NCBI RefSeq assembly: GCF_014195535.1
Contig: NZ_JACIBY010000009.1
Coordinates: 24,633 to 88,632 of the forward strand
DNA from: Runella defluvii
GTDB lineage: Bacteria > Bacteroidota > Bacteroidia > Cytophagales > Spirosomataceae
Reading direction: 5' to 3'
DNA length: 64,000 nt
The notes beneath the pieces were generated by a model. The model was not told the DNA's origin. It worked only from the letters and a program-made list of their open reading frames with translations, and did no database searches. The position numbers and the translations under genes are program-made. Positions 9,245-18,454 of this stretch are shown here, in pieces; position 1 is the first letter of the stretch, and every line of letters begins with the position of its first letter.

Positions 9245-11164
9245 ATGTTTCTAACACGCACCTCCTCTCTATTAGCGATAATAAGTATTCTCTTTGCAGT
9301 TAGTTTACGGGGGCAAGAGTATGCCGTTACAGGTGTATCCGAGGCCCTCAAAAACAAAGCAGATGCGGTTGTCCGATTACATCGGACGGAGTTTATTATC
9401 AAAGACATTGGCTTCGCCACCACCAAAGTCAGCGGTGCTATCACAGTTCTCAACGAAAAGGGAGCTTTACAGGCTTCCATTGTTGTTCCCTTCAACAAAT
9501 TTACCAAGGTCAACGACATAGAGGCACAGTTGTATGACTCAAAAGGTGAAAAAGTAAAACGTCTCAAACGCAGCGAGATTGAAAACTACAGTACCAACAC
9601 GGGCGACAACTCTGTTGATGACAGTTATGCCAAAGTAGCCCTTCTAAAACACACTTCCTACCCTTACACAGTGGCCTTTTCGTATGAATATACGAATAAA
9701 AATATGATGTTTTACCCCACGTGGGAAGCCATACTGAATAACTTAGAACGAACGTCTGTCGAAAAAAGCGAGTTTATCATCACTACGCCCAAGGGGTTCT
9801 CGTTTCGGTATTTGGAGAAAAACCTGCCTTCTAAAGTACAAATTACCCATTCGGAAGATAAAGATGTCTATACGTGGACTGTATCCAACCTACCTGCCGT
9901 CGAAAAAGAACCTTTTGCGCCTGATTTGGACAATTATTTACCCATGGTATATACCGCTCCAAATGCCTTTGAAGTAGAAAATTACCAAGGCCAATTAACT
10001 TCTTGGTCCGACCTTGGGAAATTTTATGCCGAGCTCAACAAAGACCGTTATCAGCTCACACCTCAAACGATACAAGCTGTCAAAGAAAAGGCAAAAGACA
10101 TAACTAACACCTCCCAAAAAGTAAAGGCAATTTACGAATACCTTCAATCCCACACCCGCTATATGAACATCAGTTTGGGGATTGGAGGTTGGCAGTCGAT
10201 GAAAGCAGCCGATGTGGCCACCAGAGGTTTCGGGGATTGCAAAGCCCTTACCACCTACATGAAAGCCATGCTCAAAGAAGTGGGTGTGACGTCGTACCCT
10301 GTTTTAGTAAAAGCGGGCGACGACGAGGCCGACATTCTCACTCAATTCCCCTCCTTCCAATTTAACCACGTTTTTCTGTGTGTTCCCAACCAAAAAGACA
10401 CCCTTTGGCTTGAATGTACGAGTCAGACAAACCCTTTTGGCTACTTAGGAAGTTTTACCGAAGCACGCCACGCTCTTTTGGTCACGGAATCGGGAGGGGT
10501 GCTCATTAAAACTCCGACTTACTCCGAACAGCAAAACCAGCTTATTCGCCACGCTTTTGTCAAGTTAAAAGATAACGCAGAAGGAGAAGTACACATCACG
10601 ACTACTTATACTGGATTGCAACAAGAATATCCCCAGTATGTGGTTCATTCGCTAACAGCTGATGACCAAAAAAGGTGGTTGCAAAAGAATTTGTCGTTCC
10701 CAAGTTCAGAAATTAGTCATTTTGAGTTTAAGGAACAGAAGGCTGTGGTTCCCAAAGTGGAAGAAAAAGTGACACTTCTCGTGCGAAACCTTTGTACAAA
10801 AAGTGGCAGCCGAATGTTTGTAACCCCCAATTTACTTAATAAAAGTAGCAATACCTTTATTGCCACCTCCGAGCGAATTTATGACTTTGAAACAGCCATG
10901 AACTACGCCGATAGCGACAGTATTGTGATTGAAATTCCATCGAATTACACCATCGAATTTTTACCCACAGAAGCACAAGTGTCGTCAAAATTCGGGAATT
11001 ATACAGCTACATTCAAAGCGACAGGAAATCAAATCGTTTACCACCGCAAAATGAGTGCTTTTAAACAACGATTCCCGCCCACTGAATACTCAAACTGGGT
11101 GGAGTTTCGAAGAAAAATTGCCAAATTTGATAAAGCACAAATCGTATTAATCGCCAAACCATAG
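9245..11164 (+). CDS. Exported DUF3857 and transglutaminase-domain protein
   Basis: 639 residues with a signal peptide (MFLTRTSSLLAIISILFAVSLRGQ). A DUF3857 domain occupies roughly residues 50-220. A transglutaminase-like core follows with Cys in FGDCKALTTYM, His in FNHVFLC and an acidic residue in LWLECTSQ, so a Cys-His-Glu/Asp triad is possible. The C-terminal part is a beta-rich DUF3858-like region. By family these are periplasmic papain-fold proteins thought to act as proteases or cross-linkers, but substrates are not known. It directly follows the inactive-looking paralogue, which suggests a catalytic/non-catalytic pair. Confidence 0.75.
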   Translation: MFLTRTSSLLAIISILFAVSLRGQEYAVTGVSEALKNKADAVVRLHRTEFIIKDIGFATTKVSGAITVLNEKGALQASIVVPFNKFTKVNDIEAQLYDSKGEKVKRLKRSEIENYSTNTGDNSVDDSYAKVALLKHTSYPYTVAFSYEYTNKNMMFYPTWEAILNNLERTSVEKSEFIITTPKGFSFRYLEKNLPSKVQITHSEDKDVYTWTVSNLPAVEKEPFAPDLDNYLPMVYTAPNAFEVENYQGQLTSWSDLGKFYAELNKDRYQLTPQTIQAVKEKAKDITNTSQKVKAIYEYLQSHTRYMNISLGIGGWQSMKAADVATRGFGDCKALTTYMKAMLKEVGVTSYPVLVKAGDDEADILTQFPSFQFNHVFLCVPNQKDTLWLECTSQTNPFGYLGSFTEARHALLVTESGGVLIKTPTYSEQQNQLIRHAFVKLKDNAEGEVHITTTYTGLQQEYPQYVVHSLTADDQKRWLQKNLSFPSSEISHFEFKEQKAVVPKVEEKVTLLVRNLCTKSGSRMFVTPNLLNKSSNTFIATSERIYDFETAMNYADSDSIVIEIPSNYTIEFLPTEAQVSSKFGNYTATFKATGNQIVYHRKMSAFKQRFPPTEYSNWVEFRRKIAKFDKAQIVLIAKP

Positions 11165-11288
11165 CCTCCATTTTAATGAAAGGTTGGGAAATGAATTTTA
11201 CTTTTACGTTCGACTTTAGAGTATATTGTCACCCGAAAGTCATATATTAGGAAACAGTATCACTTCAAAACCCAAACCTTCACATCTT

Positions 11289-12374
11289 ATGTTCACGCGT
11301 CGTGATTTTCTAAAAAGCACTGCCATCGGTGGGGCTTCTTCTTTGATTTCGATAAATCCACTTTTGGCGGCGACTCGCCCCAAAAAAGATAAATTAGGAA
11401 TCGCCTTGGTGGGTCTCGGTTATTACAGCACTGATTTGCTCGCACCTGCCCTTCAACTTACCAAAAACTGTGAGCTGATGGGCATTGTCACAGGGACTCC
11501 TTCCAAAGCAGAAACGTGGCAAAAGAAATTTAACCTCAAGGACAAAAACATCTACAATTATCAGAACTTTGACCAAATCGCCAACAATCCTGATATTGAC
11601 GTAGTGTATGTCGTACTTCCTCCAAGTATGCACCGCGAATTTGTCGTTCGGGCTGCCAAGGCAGGAAAACAGGTATTTTGTGAAAAACCCATGGCACCTA
11701 GTGTAGCCGATTGTGAAGCGATGATTAAAGCCTGTGCCGATAACAAAGTAAAACTCGCCATCGGATACCGCTGTCAACACGATCCAAATACCCAAGCTTA
11801 CATGAAATTTGCCAAAGAAAAAACGTTTGGTAAAGTACGAATGGTGACGTGTGGCGCAGGATATTTCGACGCCCGTACGACCCACTGGAAACAAAACAAA
11901 GCCCTTGGTGGTGGCGTAATGGGCGACATGGGTGTGTATGCCATTCAAGGTGCACGCTTGGCCATAGGTGAAGAACCAACGTCGGTTTCGGCTCAATTCC
12001 ACACAACCCGCCCAGACATTTACAAAGAAGTTGAGGAAACTGCAACGTTTCAATTGGAGTTTCCGAGTGGCGCCTTAGCCGCTTGCCATACCAGTTTTGG
12101 TATCAATATGAACTACTTGCAAGCGAACTGCGAAAAGGGCTGGTTTAAAATGGAACCGTTTTCGAGCTACACGGGCAACAAAGGAAGCAGTCCTCAAGGG
12201 CCAATTGATTTCCCTTTACAAAGTCAACAAGCCAAGCAATTGGACGATGATACAGACGCACTTATCAAAGGTATTCCACTAATAGCGCCAGGTGAAGAAG
12301 GGCTACGGGATATTCGCATCGTTGAAGCCGTCTATAAGTCGGTGGCAAATGGTGGGAAGAAGATTACCATTTAG
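11289..12374 (+). CDS. Tat-exported Gfo/Idh/MocA family oxidoreductase
   Basis: 361 residues from the ATG at 11289. The Tat motif is at the very start (FTRRDFLKS, then a hydrophobic stretch to LLAATRP), which supports this start over the upstream TTG. The Rossmann domain has LGIALVGLGYYS, the family marker EKPMAPS, and a C-terminal beta-sheet domain with GGGVMGDMGVYAIQGAR. Relatives are glucose-fructose-oxidoreductase-like enzymes that carry a tightly bound NADP and act on sugars in the periplasm. The substrate is unknown. A 100-base imperfect hairpin follows the gene. Confidence 0.85.
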   Translation: MFTRRDFLKSTAIGGASSLISINPLLAATRPKKDKLGIALVGLGYYSTDLLAPALQLTKNCELMGIVTGTPSKAETWQKKFNLKDKNIYNYQNFDQIANNPDIDVVYVVLPPSMHREFVVRAAKAGKQVFCEKPMAPSVADCEAMIKACADNKVKLAIGYRCQHDPNTQAYMKFAKEKTFGKVRMVTCGAGYFDARTTHWKQNKALGGGVMGDMGVYAIQGARLAIGEEPTSVSAQFHTTRPDIYKEVEETATFQLEFPSGALAACHTSFGINMNYLQANCEKGWFKMEPFSSYTGNKGSSPQGPIDFPLQSQQAKQLDDDTDALIKGIPLIAPGEEGLRDIRIVEAVYKSVANGGKKITI

Positions 12375-12378
12375 TGTT

Positions 12379-12478
12379 TTTCCACACAGAACGGCACGGA
12401 TTAAATGCACACAGATGACAGAGGAATAATTTCTGCGACATCTGTGGGTTGTTTAATCTGTGCGCATCTGTGTGAAAG
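12379..12478. repeat. Long imperfect inverted repeat (CACAGATG type)
   Basis: Two arms of about 38 bases, 12379-12417 and 12440-12478, are imperfect reverse complements with the shared blocks CACACAGA, GGATTAAA and CACAGATG. The loop is about 22 bases. It lies between two convergent genes and could fold into one long hairpin. Sequences of this type (CACAGAT...ATCTGTG) recur in the intergenic spaces of many Bacteroidota. There is no T run, so it is more repeat than terminator. Confidence 0.7.
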
Positions 12479-12501
12479 TTTTACCTGTTGTAGAGAAGCA
12501 A

Positions 12502-12693
12502 TTAATCAGCAACTTTGCCCAATAAATTTACCCCAACTAATAAAAAGAGCACACCAACCAAAAAAGGAACAATAGTTTCCCATTTTGTAAGGGTGAAGCC
12601 TATCACCGCCTTGTCTGACATAAAGGCGATGCAGGCAAAAAGAATAAAAATAACGCCAATTCCCGTTAAAATACTTCCAAACGTACGTTTCAT
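12502..12693 (-). CDS. Small two-helix membrane protein
   Basis: 63 residues: MKRTFGSILTG, then a helix at about 7-25 (ITGVIFILFACIAFM-like), a short charged loop (TKWETI) and a second helix at about 41-58. No known function. It recalls other small Bacteroidota inner-membrane proteins, including the DUF3098 protein at 30458, but shows no clear homology to it. It lies 56 bases after the next gene's start region on the same strand and may be independently transcribed. Confidence 0.6.
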   Translation of the reverse strand: MKRTFGSILTGIGVIFILFACIAFMSDKAVIGFTLTKWETIVPFLVGVLFLLVGVNLLGKVAD

Positions 12694-12749
12694 GTGAGCG
12701 CGAGGTTTTATATAGGTTGCAAAACTACCAATTTATACAAAAAATTATC

Positions 12750-13883
12750 CTACTCTTCGGGTCGGATTTTAAGCCCTTCTTGATGAATAATATATTCGGA
12801 GGTGTAATAAAATCGGTGGCATAGCCAAAGCCCTATCCCCCAACTTCCCAAAGCCAGTATCAAGGTCGGGACTTTGAACATTATCAAGAAAAATCCTATA
12901 AAAAAGGCGTAGAACCCTTGGCGAAGCAACGTATCCATCACATAATGCTTTTGTAAAAATCGCCCAAAAAGCAAAAACAGCATCCCAATCACTAGCAGCG
13001 ACCATTCCCAAATATACCCCCAATTCAGTCCAACTGGCATGTAGCGAACGAGAAAAACAATTTCTGGCAACATCATGAGGACAAAAAGCAGTCCGTATTG
13101 CTGTAGGCGTTGTCCCATTTTCATTGGCATATTTCGCAACAAAGGCAACTGTAAATGTTCAAATTCGTAGAGGTGTAACATCAGCACCGAATGAACCATC
13201 CCAATCGTCAGCGCTCCCAACGAGAACAAGCGCTCATCGTAGCTGTCGGTGGGGTAAATTTTGCAAATTCCCACGACAACAAAACAGGAAAAGCCTTTCG
13301 TCAGAAACAATAAAACGGGGTTTTCGGAAAACAAATACAGAATAAAATACGACCACTGAGGCTTGTTAAATCGTCGGTTTAAGTACGTAGTAACTATACT
13401 CAAACGGGTATCAGGGTTAGGCCGTTGTAGGCGATATTCGTAGGCAGCAACCCCCGTTACAGGCACCAATAGGAGGTAAATCATCGTTGCAATAACTGAC
13501 AATCGTTGCCCAGTCCACCAGCCATAATACCCCACAAAAATCACGTACAGCGCCACAGGCAACCAAAGCATCCATTGTACGTACAACCAAGCCGCCCAAC
13601 GGTAAGGCTTGGCAATCAACAATAAGTTATAAAGAAAACTGTGGGAATCCCACAAGAGCCTTTGTCGTACAAAAAAGACTGTTTTGAAGTGATACAAGGC
13701 AAATACAACGCCCATTAACGCCAGCAAAAATGGGGATGCAAACACATAAGAGGCAAGAGCGATGTGGTCTTCGGGGCGTAATATACCGAAAGCAAACATG
13801 GCAACTAAGAAGAGAAAGCCAGTATTGAGTCGGTAATATTCGGTAACGAGGGTTTTGCGGAGAATGTGGAGTACGGATAACAT
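12750..13883 (-). CDS. ABC exporter membrane subunit (putative)
   Basis: 377 residues, very hydrophobic, with about ten predicted membrane helices and short charged loops. No conserved domain was recognised by eye. It overlaps by one base (TGATG) the ATP-binding subunit encoded immediately upstream at 13883-14539, so the two are translationally coupled and almost certainly form one ABC exporter. Substrate unknown. Confidence 0.7.
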   Translation of the reverse strand: MLSVLHILRKTLVTEYYRLNTGFLFLVAMFAFGILRPEDHIALASYVFASPFLLALMGVVFALYHFKTVFFVRQRLLWDSHSFLYNLLLIAKPYRWAAWLYVQWMLWLPVALYVIFVGYYGWWTGQRLSVIATMIYLLLVPVTGVAAYEYRLQRPNPDTRLSIVTTYLNRRFNKPQWSYFILYLFSENPVLLFLTKGFSCFVVVGICKIYPTDSYDERLFSLGALTIGMVHSVLMLHLYEFEHLQLPLLRNMPMKMGQRLQQYGLLFVLMMLPEIVFLVRYMPVGLNWGYIWEWSLLVIGMLFLLFGRFLQKHYVMDTLLRQGFYAFFIGFFLIMFKVPTLILALGSWGIGLWLCHRFYYTSEYIIHQEGLKIRPEE

Positions 13884-14539
13884 CAGTGGCGGTCATTTTC
13901 GCCCCGAGGAGGCGGCAGTTCCGTGATTTTTTTGTCTTTTACTTCAAACAATTGCTTGATAGGAAGGGCTTCAAATCGAAAATCTTGGTGCGAAGAAAGT
14001 AAAAAAGTCACACCTTGGGCATGGTACCTTTGCACAAGTTCATACACCTTTTGGACGGTTGCATCATCAATCGTAATCAATGGTTCATCCAAAATAATCA
14101 CTTTGGGTTGCCCCAAAAACGCAACTGCCAACGATGTCTTTTTAAGCATTCCGCTTGAATACGTTCCTGATGGTTGGTACAAAAATGGCTCAATCCCAAG
14201 CAGCTCAATCAATTCATCCACTTGTTTTTGGGACGCTTTTTTAGCCTTTGCCACAAATTGAATCAAATCATTGGCGGTCAAAAACTCAGGATAATCAGGT
14301 TCTGCTTCGCCATAATTGATGTGCAATCGGTAGTCAATGGGATTTTTACGAATATCCCACGTACCCATTTTAATTTCACCCTCAAAAGGCAACATACCCG
14401 CCAACGTCCTAAAAAATGTCGTTTTCCCCGACCCATTCGCCCCTTTAAACCAATGGATTCCTTCTTTTAAAAAGAGAGAGGGCACCTGAAGTACCAGATG
14501 CCCTCCGTAAGATTTGTGTAGATTGGTAATTTGAAGCAT
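13883..14539 (-). CDS. ABC transporter ATP-binding protein
   Basis: 218 residues, the length of a bare nucleotide-binding domain. Walker A is GANGSGKTT, the signature is degenerate (YSSGMLKKTSLA), Walker B is KVIILDEPL and the switch His lies in LLSSHQDF. The family energises export by ATP hydrolysis. It pairs with the polytopic protein that follows with a one-base overlap. The atypical signature (SSGM rather than LSGGQ) is common in CcmA-like and similar exporters. It starts 14 bases after the end of the preceding minus-strand gene at 14554, so all three may be co-transcribed. Confidence 0.85.
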   Translation of the reverse strand: MLQITNLHKSYGGHLVLQVPSLFLKEGIHWFKGANGSGKTTFFRTLAGMLPFEGEIKMGTWDIRKNPIDYRLHINYGEAEPDYPEFLTANDLIQFVAKAKKASQKQVDELIELLGIEPFLYQPSGTYSSGMLKKTSLAVAFLGQPKVIILDEPLITIDDATVQKVYELVQRYHAQGVTFLLSSHQDFRFEALPIKQLFEVKDKKITELPPPRGENDRH

Positions 14540-14553
14540 ACCTTCTTTACAAC

Positions 14554-15900
14554 TTATTTTCTTGTTTTAGCAATGCTTAATACGTGTTGGCCAATTTTAG
14601 TTCCTGCTTTATTGCCTTCATCACAACCCGAACGGTAGTGAATACCTCCATACAGGCGACTGACATTCACACTTAGTGCTGCTTCTCTAAACGACTTAAA
14701 GGACATTACGCCGTGTCCATGTTTGTGTTCAGTCGAATCTGTAAATGCGATATTATCACCGTGTACAAACGTCAATACTTCCGCAGAAGCGGCCGAAATT
14801 GTACTGTGTCCACTGGTATATTCGGGGAAAGGTGGGGTTTGCAAAAACGGTTGCCATTTTGGATCAATGTCTGAGTTGATCACCGTTTCTGGACGTACTT
14901 TACGGCTACGGTATTTTTCTTCCCAACAACCGATAAATCCGTCTAATAATGCGATAGACGTCAGGGTATATCCTTCAACACTTCGATCAAACGGGGCTTT
15001 TTGGTTACGGCTCACCGTTGAATGAATGGCCAACCAATGCCCACCAGGCGTCATTTTTTTATTGGCAAACATCACGTGCCCAACTACATTCATCACAAAC
15101 GGGTTGTCATCCCAAAACCAAGCCGTACGCTTTTGTTCTTCCGTCAAGTTTTTGCCTACTTCATACACCTCACGCGTTTCGTCCCAAAACTTAGAGTTCT
15201 TGTTTTTAGTCCACATGGGAGGCGGCGGAGGCGAAAATTGGCGTGCCGAATCCAATGACAATGAGCGGATTTTGTGCCATTCTGGTTCACACGCATCGGC
15301 ATAAGCTGGTGGAGTTGGCACCCAAGTGCCTGGCTCATTTGTTACCGTAAAACGAACCCCACGGGTCTGTTTGTACTTGTCACCCGTTGAGTACTTGATC
15401 ACGTGCGCAGCCACACTGTCGCCGTAAGCCATCGAACGCTCAATTACGTCTGATGGGACGCCCATATCTTCGTATTTTTTGTAGAACGTTTTTTCGTACT
15501 CATCAAAAAAACTAGCCGAAAAAGTCAGGGTTCTCGCTACTTTCAAAAAAGCACGGGTGCTGGCCAAAGGAAAGCAATATTCTTTGCCTGCTTCTGGCTG
15601 TAGGGGCGTCTTAAAGCCGTTTAATTTACCACCCAACGATTCGTAGGCAGGGAAGCCTGGTACCATGGCCTCATAGCCTGCCAAGTTTGAATACGCATAA
15701 ATTCGACTTGCAACGGGTGGTTTGAAGATGTCATGGATAATTACCTCAGTCAACAATTCCACCGATTTATGGTATAATTCAGGATCAGCTGCTTTGGCAT
15801 TATACTCTTCTGGTTTAGCTTTGGGCTTGCACGAAACCATCCAAAAAGAAATACCAGCGACCAACACAAAAAGAAGTTTCTTTTTCAGCATAAGTTTCAA
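14554..15900 (-). CDS. Vanadium-dependent haloperoxidase/PAP2-like lipoprotein
   Basis: 448 residues with a lipoprotein signal (hydrophobic stretch then FWMVSCKP, Cys24). The C-terminal third carries the PAP2/vanadate-binding residues in order: KVRPETV, YTSGHSTIS and SRLYGGIHYRSG. It belongs to the vanadium haloperoxidase-like branch of the acid phosphatase superfamily, found as outer-membrane or periplasmic lipoproteins in Bacteroidota. Whether it is a haloperoxidase or a phosphatase cannot be decided. The second methionine (residue 4) is an alternative start. Confidence 0.8.
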   Translation of the reverse strand: MKLMLKKKLLFVLVAGISFWMVSCKPKAKPEEYNAKAADPELYHKSVELLTEVIIHDIFKPPVASRIYAYSNLAGYEAMVPGFPAYESLGGKLNGFKTPLQPEAGKEYCFPLASTRAFLKVARTLTFSASFFDEYEKTFYKKYEDMGVPSDVIERSMAYGDSVAAHVIKYSTGDKYKQTRGVRFTVTNEPGTWVPTPPAYADACEPEWHKIRSLSLDSARQFSPPPPPMWTKNKNSKFWDETREVYEVGKNLTEEQKRTAWFWDDNPFVMNVVGHVMFANKKMTPGGHWLAIHSTVSRNQKAPFDRSVEGYTLTSIALLDGFIGCWEEKYRSRKVRPETVINSDIDPKWQPFLQTPPFPEYTSGHSTISAASAEVLTFVHGDNIAFTDSTEHKHGHGVMSFKSFREAALSVNVSRLYGGIHYRSGCDEGNKAGTKIGQHVLSIAKTRK

Positions 15901-16033
15901 ATTTGAAAAACAATTGAAGTAAAAAATATCCTAAGAAAATGCAAATGTAAAAAACCACACCATCAAAAAATTGATTTCCATCAGTTATTTTCCCTCGTCG
16001 AGAACCATCCCACGGGCTTTTAATGTTTGTTTT

Positions 16034-16064
16034 TTGTAATTTTAAAAGAATAGCGCTATTTTTC
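16034..16064 (+). promoter_or_regulatory. Possible promoter for phoH
   Basis: TTG (16034-16036), a 20-base spacer and TATTTTTC (16057-16064), one mismatch to TAnnTTTG, about 26 bases before the phoH start. Confidence 0.35.
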
Positions 16065-16089
16065 CACAAACTTAAACTCTTTAAAGCAT

Positions 16090-17043
16090 TTGGTCGAAAA
16101 AGTAATTTCCTTAGAAAATGTGTCGCTCTTAGACTTTTTGGGCGTTGAAAACAACCACATTAGAGAAGTAGCCGCCGCCTTTCCGATGAGTAAAATCATT
16201 TCGCGCGGCAACGAAATTAGGGTGATGGGCACTCCCCCCGAAATCCTTCGCATTAGTGATATTCTTGAGTCATTGATTCAGCACTACCAAAAGTACGGCA
16301 AAATTACCCACGAAAACGTACGTCATTATCTTACTGCTAATGGTGGCTCCATTGCCCCCCCCCACGTTCTTCAAGACGAGAAAGATGTGATTGTGTATGG
16401 AACGCGTGGGATTGTGGTACGGGCCAAAACTGCCAACCAGCAACTGATGGTGGAAAAAGCAGCCCAACACGATTTGATGTTTGCCGTTGGCCCAGCAGGT
16501 ACAGGAAAAACCTATACCGCCGTGGCCCTTGCTGTTCAGGCCCTGAAAGAAAAAAAAGTCAAAAAACTCATCATTACTCGTCCTGCGGTAGAAGCTGGAG
16601 AAAATCTTGGGTTTCTCCCAGGTGACCTCAAAGAAAAAATAGACCCTTATTTGCGGCCTATTTATGATGCCTTGGAAGACATGATTCAAAGCGAGAAGCT
16701 GAAGTTCTATTTGGAAAACAATATCATTGAGATTGCCCCGTTAGCCTACATGCGGGGGCGTACGCTCAATAATGCCTTCATTCTTTTGGATGAAGCCCAA
16801 AATACGACTCCTTCGCAAATGAAAATGTTTTTGACACGGATGGGCCCTAGCTCAAAAGTCATCATTACGGGGGATAAAACGCAAGTGGACCTTCCTAAAA
16901 ACCAACAATCTGGTTTACGGGATGCCCTTGAAACCCTCCGCCACGTCAAAGATATTGCTTTTGTAGAGTTGGACGGACGCGATGTCATTCGCCACCGTTT
17001 GGTGAAAGACATTTTGGATGCGTACGAAAAGAAAGAAAAATAA
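16090..17043 (+). CDS. phoH: PhoH family ATPase
   Basis: 317 residues, the normal length of the PhoH-like family. The start is a TTG at 16090; no ATG or GTG occurs between it and the in-frame stop at 16051, and the protein from there matches the usual N-terminus (ISLENVSLLDFLGV). Walker A GPAGTGKT is at 134-141, followed by AVALAVQAL and Walker B ILLDEAQNTTPSQMKMFLTR with the sensor ITGDKTQVDLP. PhoH is a cytoplasmic P-loop ATPase associated with RNA metabolism; its exact substrate is uncertain. It ends 26 bases before the metalloprotease gene. Confidence 0.92.
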   Translation: MVEKVISLENVSLLDFLGVENNHIREVAAAFPMSKIISRGNEIRVMGTPPEILRISDILESLIQHYQKYGKITHENVRHYLTANGGSIAPPHVLQDEKDVIVYGTRGIVVRAKTANQQLMVEKAAQHDLMFAVGPAGTGKTYTAVALAVQALKEKKVKKLIITRPAVEAGENLGFLPGDLKEKIDPYLRPIYDALEDMIQSEKLKFYLENNIIEIAPLAYMRGRTLNNAFILLDEAQNTTPSQMKMFLTRMGPSSKVIITGDKTQVDLPKNQQSGLRDALETLRHVKDIAFVELDGRDVIRHRLVKDILDAYEKKEK

Positions 17044-17069
17044 TTGTTTTCTCGTTTGCATTGACAACT

Positions 17070-18392
17070 ATGATTCAAAGTGTACGGTGGGTTGCCTGTT
17101 GCGCCTTTTTGTGGTTTAGTTTAGGTATTTTTGAGGCAAGTGCGCAACGTTGCTCAGCAGTTCAGTACGATTCGGTACTGGCCAAACGGTATCCTTATTG
17201 GAAACTAAAACGCCAAATGCTCGAAGATTCTGTTCAGACTTTTTTGCGATTGCCAAAGCGGGCGGCCCGTTTAGGAGCCATTTGTTCAACCATTCGGATT
17301 CCTGTGGTAGTGCATGTTGTGCATTCAACGGCTACAGGGGCGATTGGGGGCGCAGGAAATGGCAATATTTCGGACGAGCAAATCAAAGAACAAATCAGAA
17401 TACTCAACGAAGACTACCGCCGCAAAGCTGGTACGCGGGGCTTTAACACCAATGCCGTTGGAGCAGATACAGGCATCGAATTTTATTTGGCCAATATCGA
17501 CCCCGATGGCAAATCAACCAACGGAATAACGCGTCATTATTATGCTCAAAAAACAAATTTTGACGTTTTTAATGATGACCAACTTTTGGCCGACATCACC
17601 ACCCAACAAAAAGAATGGCCCACTGATCGCTATTTAAACATTTGGGTGACTCGGTTTGCCAATAATTACCTCGGAATTGCCCAATTCCCGTCTGTTACGG
17701 GCGTCAATGGCCTCGATAACAGTACAGAACTACAAGTTCGTACCGACGGAGTCTTTATTGATTACCGCGTTTTTGGCATTGGCGCAACTGTCACCAGTCG
17801 TCTGTATAATTTGGGACGTACTACCACCCACGAAGTAGGTCACTGGCTGGGATTAATTCATACGTGGGGGGACGACAATTGTGGCAATGATTATTGTGAC
17901 GACACCCCTCGTTGTGAAAGCGGCAATCAATCTACCAATTGCGGCCCCGTGTTTTCTTTTTGTTCGGGTGTTCGTACCCAAAACATGACCGAAAACTACA
18001 TGGACTATTCACCTGATTCTTGCATGAATGTTTTCACCAAAAATCAGACCGAACGAATGATGGCCGTGATTGAAAAATCAACCCGACGAAACAGTTTGGT
18101 CAAGTATTGGTGCTCGCAACTCCCCTTTGGCAACAACCTCGCCATTGAGATTGCCCCTAATCCTGCCCAAAACGTTGACGTTACGTATGTGAGGGTTACT
18201 TTAAAGGAGTTTAGTACGTTTACGGTTGAGTTGTTCACGCTAAGTGGCCAGCTCTTGCACCAAAAAGCATTTGAAAACTATCCGAGCTGGGATGTCCCCA
18301 TTTCCACGGTAGATATACCACCAGGAACTTATTTAATACGGGTCAAAACCAAAGATGAGACCGTCACCCAACGCCTTGTTGTAATTCGATGA
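17070..18392 (+). CDS. Secreted M43 (pappalysin-like) zinc metalloprotease with T9SS signal
   Basis: 440 residues from the ATG at 17070; a TTG three codons upstream is possible. The signal peptide ends near ASAQ. The catalytic domain carries the zinc site HEVGHWLGLIH at about 254-264, with a Met-turn region MTENYMDYSPDSCM after it and cysteines typical of the M43B/cytophagalysin group. The C-terminus is a T9SS sorting domain (IAPNPAQN through PPGTYLIRV to TQRLVVIR). It is probably secreted or surface-bound and degrades proteins outside the cell. It is followed at once by a strong terminator. Confidence 0.9.
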   Translation: MIQSVRWVACCAFLWFSLGIFEASAQRCSAVQYDSVLAKRYPYWKLKRQMLEDSVQTFLRLPKRAARLGAICSTIRIPVVVHVVHSTATGAIGGAGNGNISDEQIKEQIRILNEDYRRKAGTRGFNTNAVGADTGIEFYLANIDPDGKSTNGITRHYYAQKTNFDVFNDDQLLADITTQQKEWPTDRYLNIWVTRFANNYLGIAQFPSVTGVNGLDNSTELQVRTDGVFIDYRVFGIGATVTSRLYNLGRTTTHEVGHWLGLIHTWGDDNCGNDYCDDTPRCESGNQSTNCGPVFSFCSGVRTQNMTENYMDYSPDSCMNVFTKNQTERMMAVIEKSTRRNSLVKYWCSQLPFGNNLAIEIAPNPAQNVDVTYVRVTLKEFSTFTVELFTLSGQLLHQKAFENYPSWDVPISTVDIPPGTYLIRVKTKDETVTQRLVVIR

Positions 18393-18393
18393 T

Positions 18394-18429
18394 AAAAAAA
18401 TGTCAGGTTGCTCCCAACCTGACATTTTT
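18394..18429 (+). terminator. Intrinsic terminator after the M43 protease gene
   Basis: A perfect 10-bp stem TGTCAGGTTG / CAACCTGACA (18401-18410 with 18415-18424), preceded by an A run and followed by TTTTT. It begins two bases after the stop codon. Confidence 0.85.
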
Positions 18430-18454
18430 GTTTTAAAACCCAACGCCAACAACC

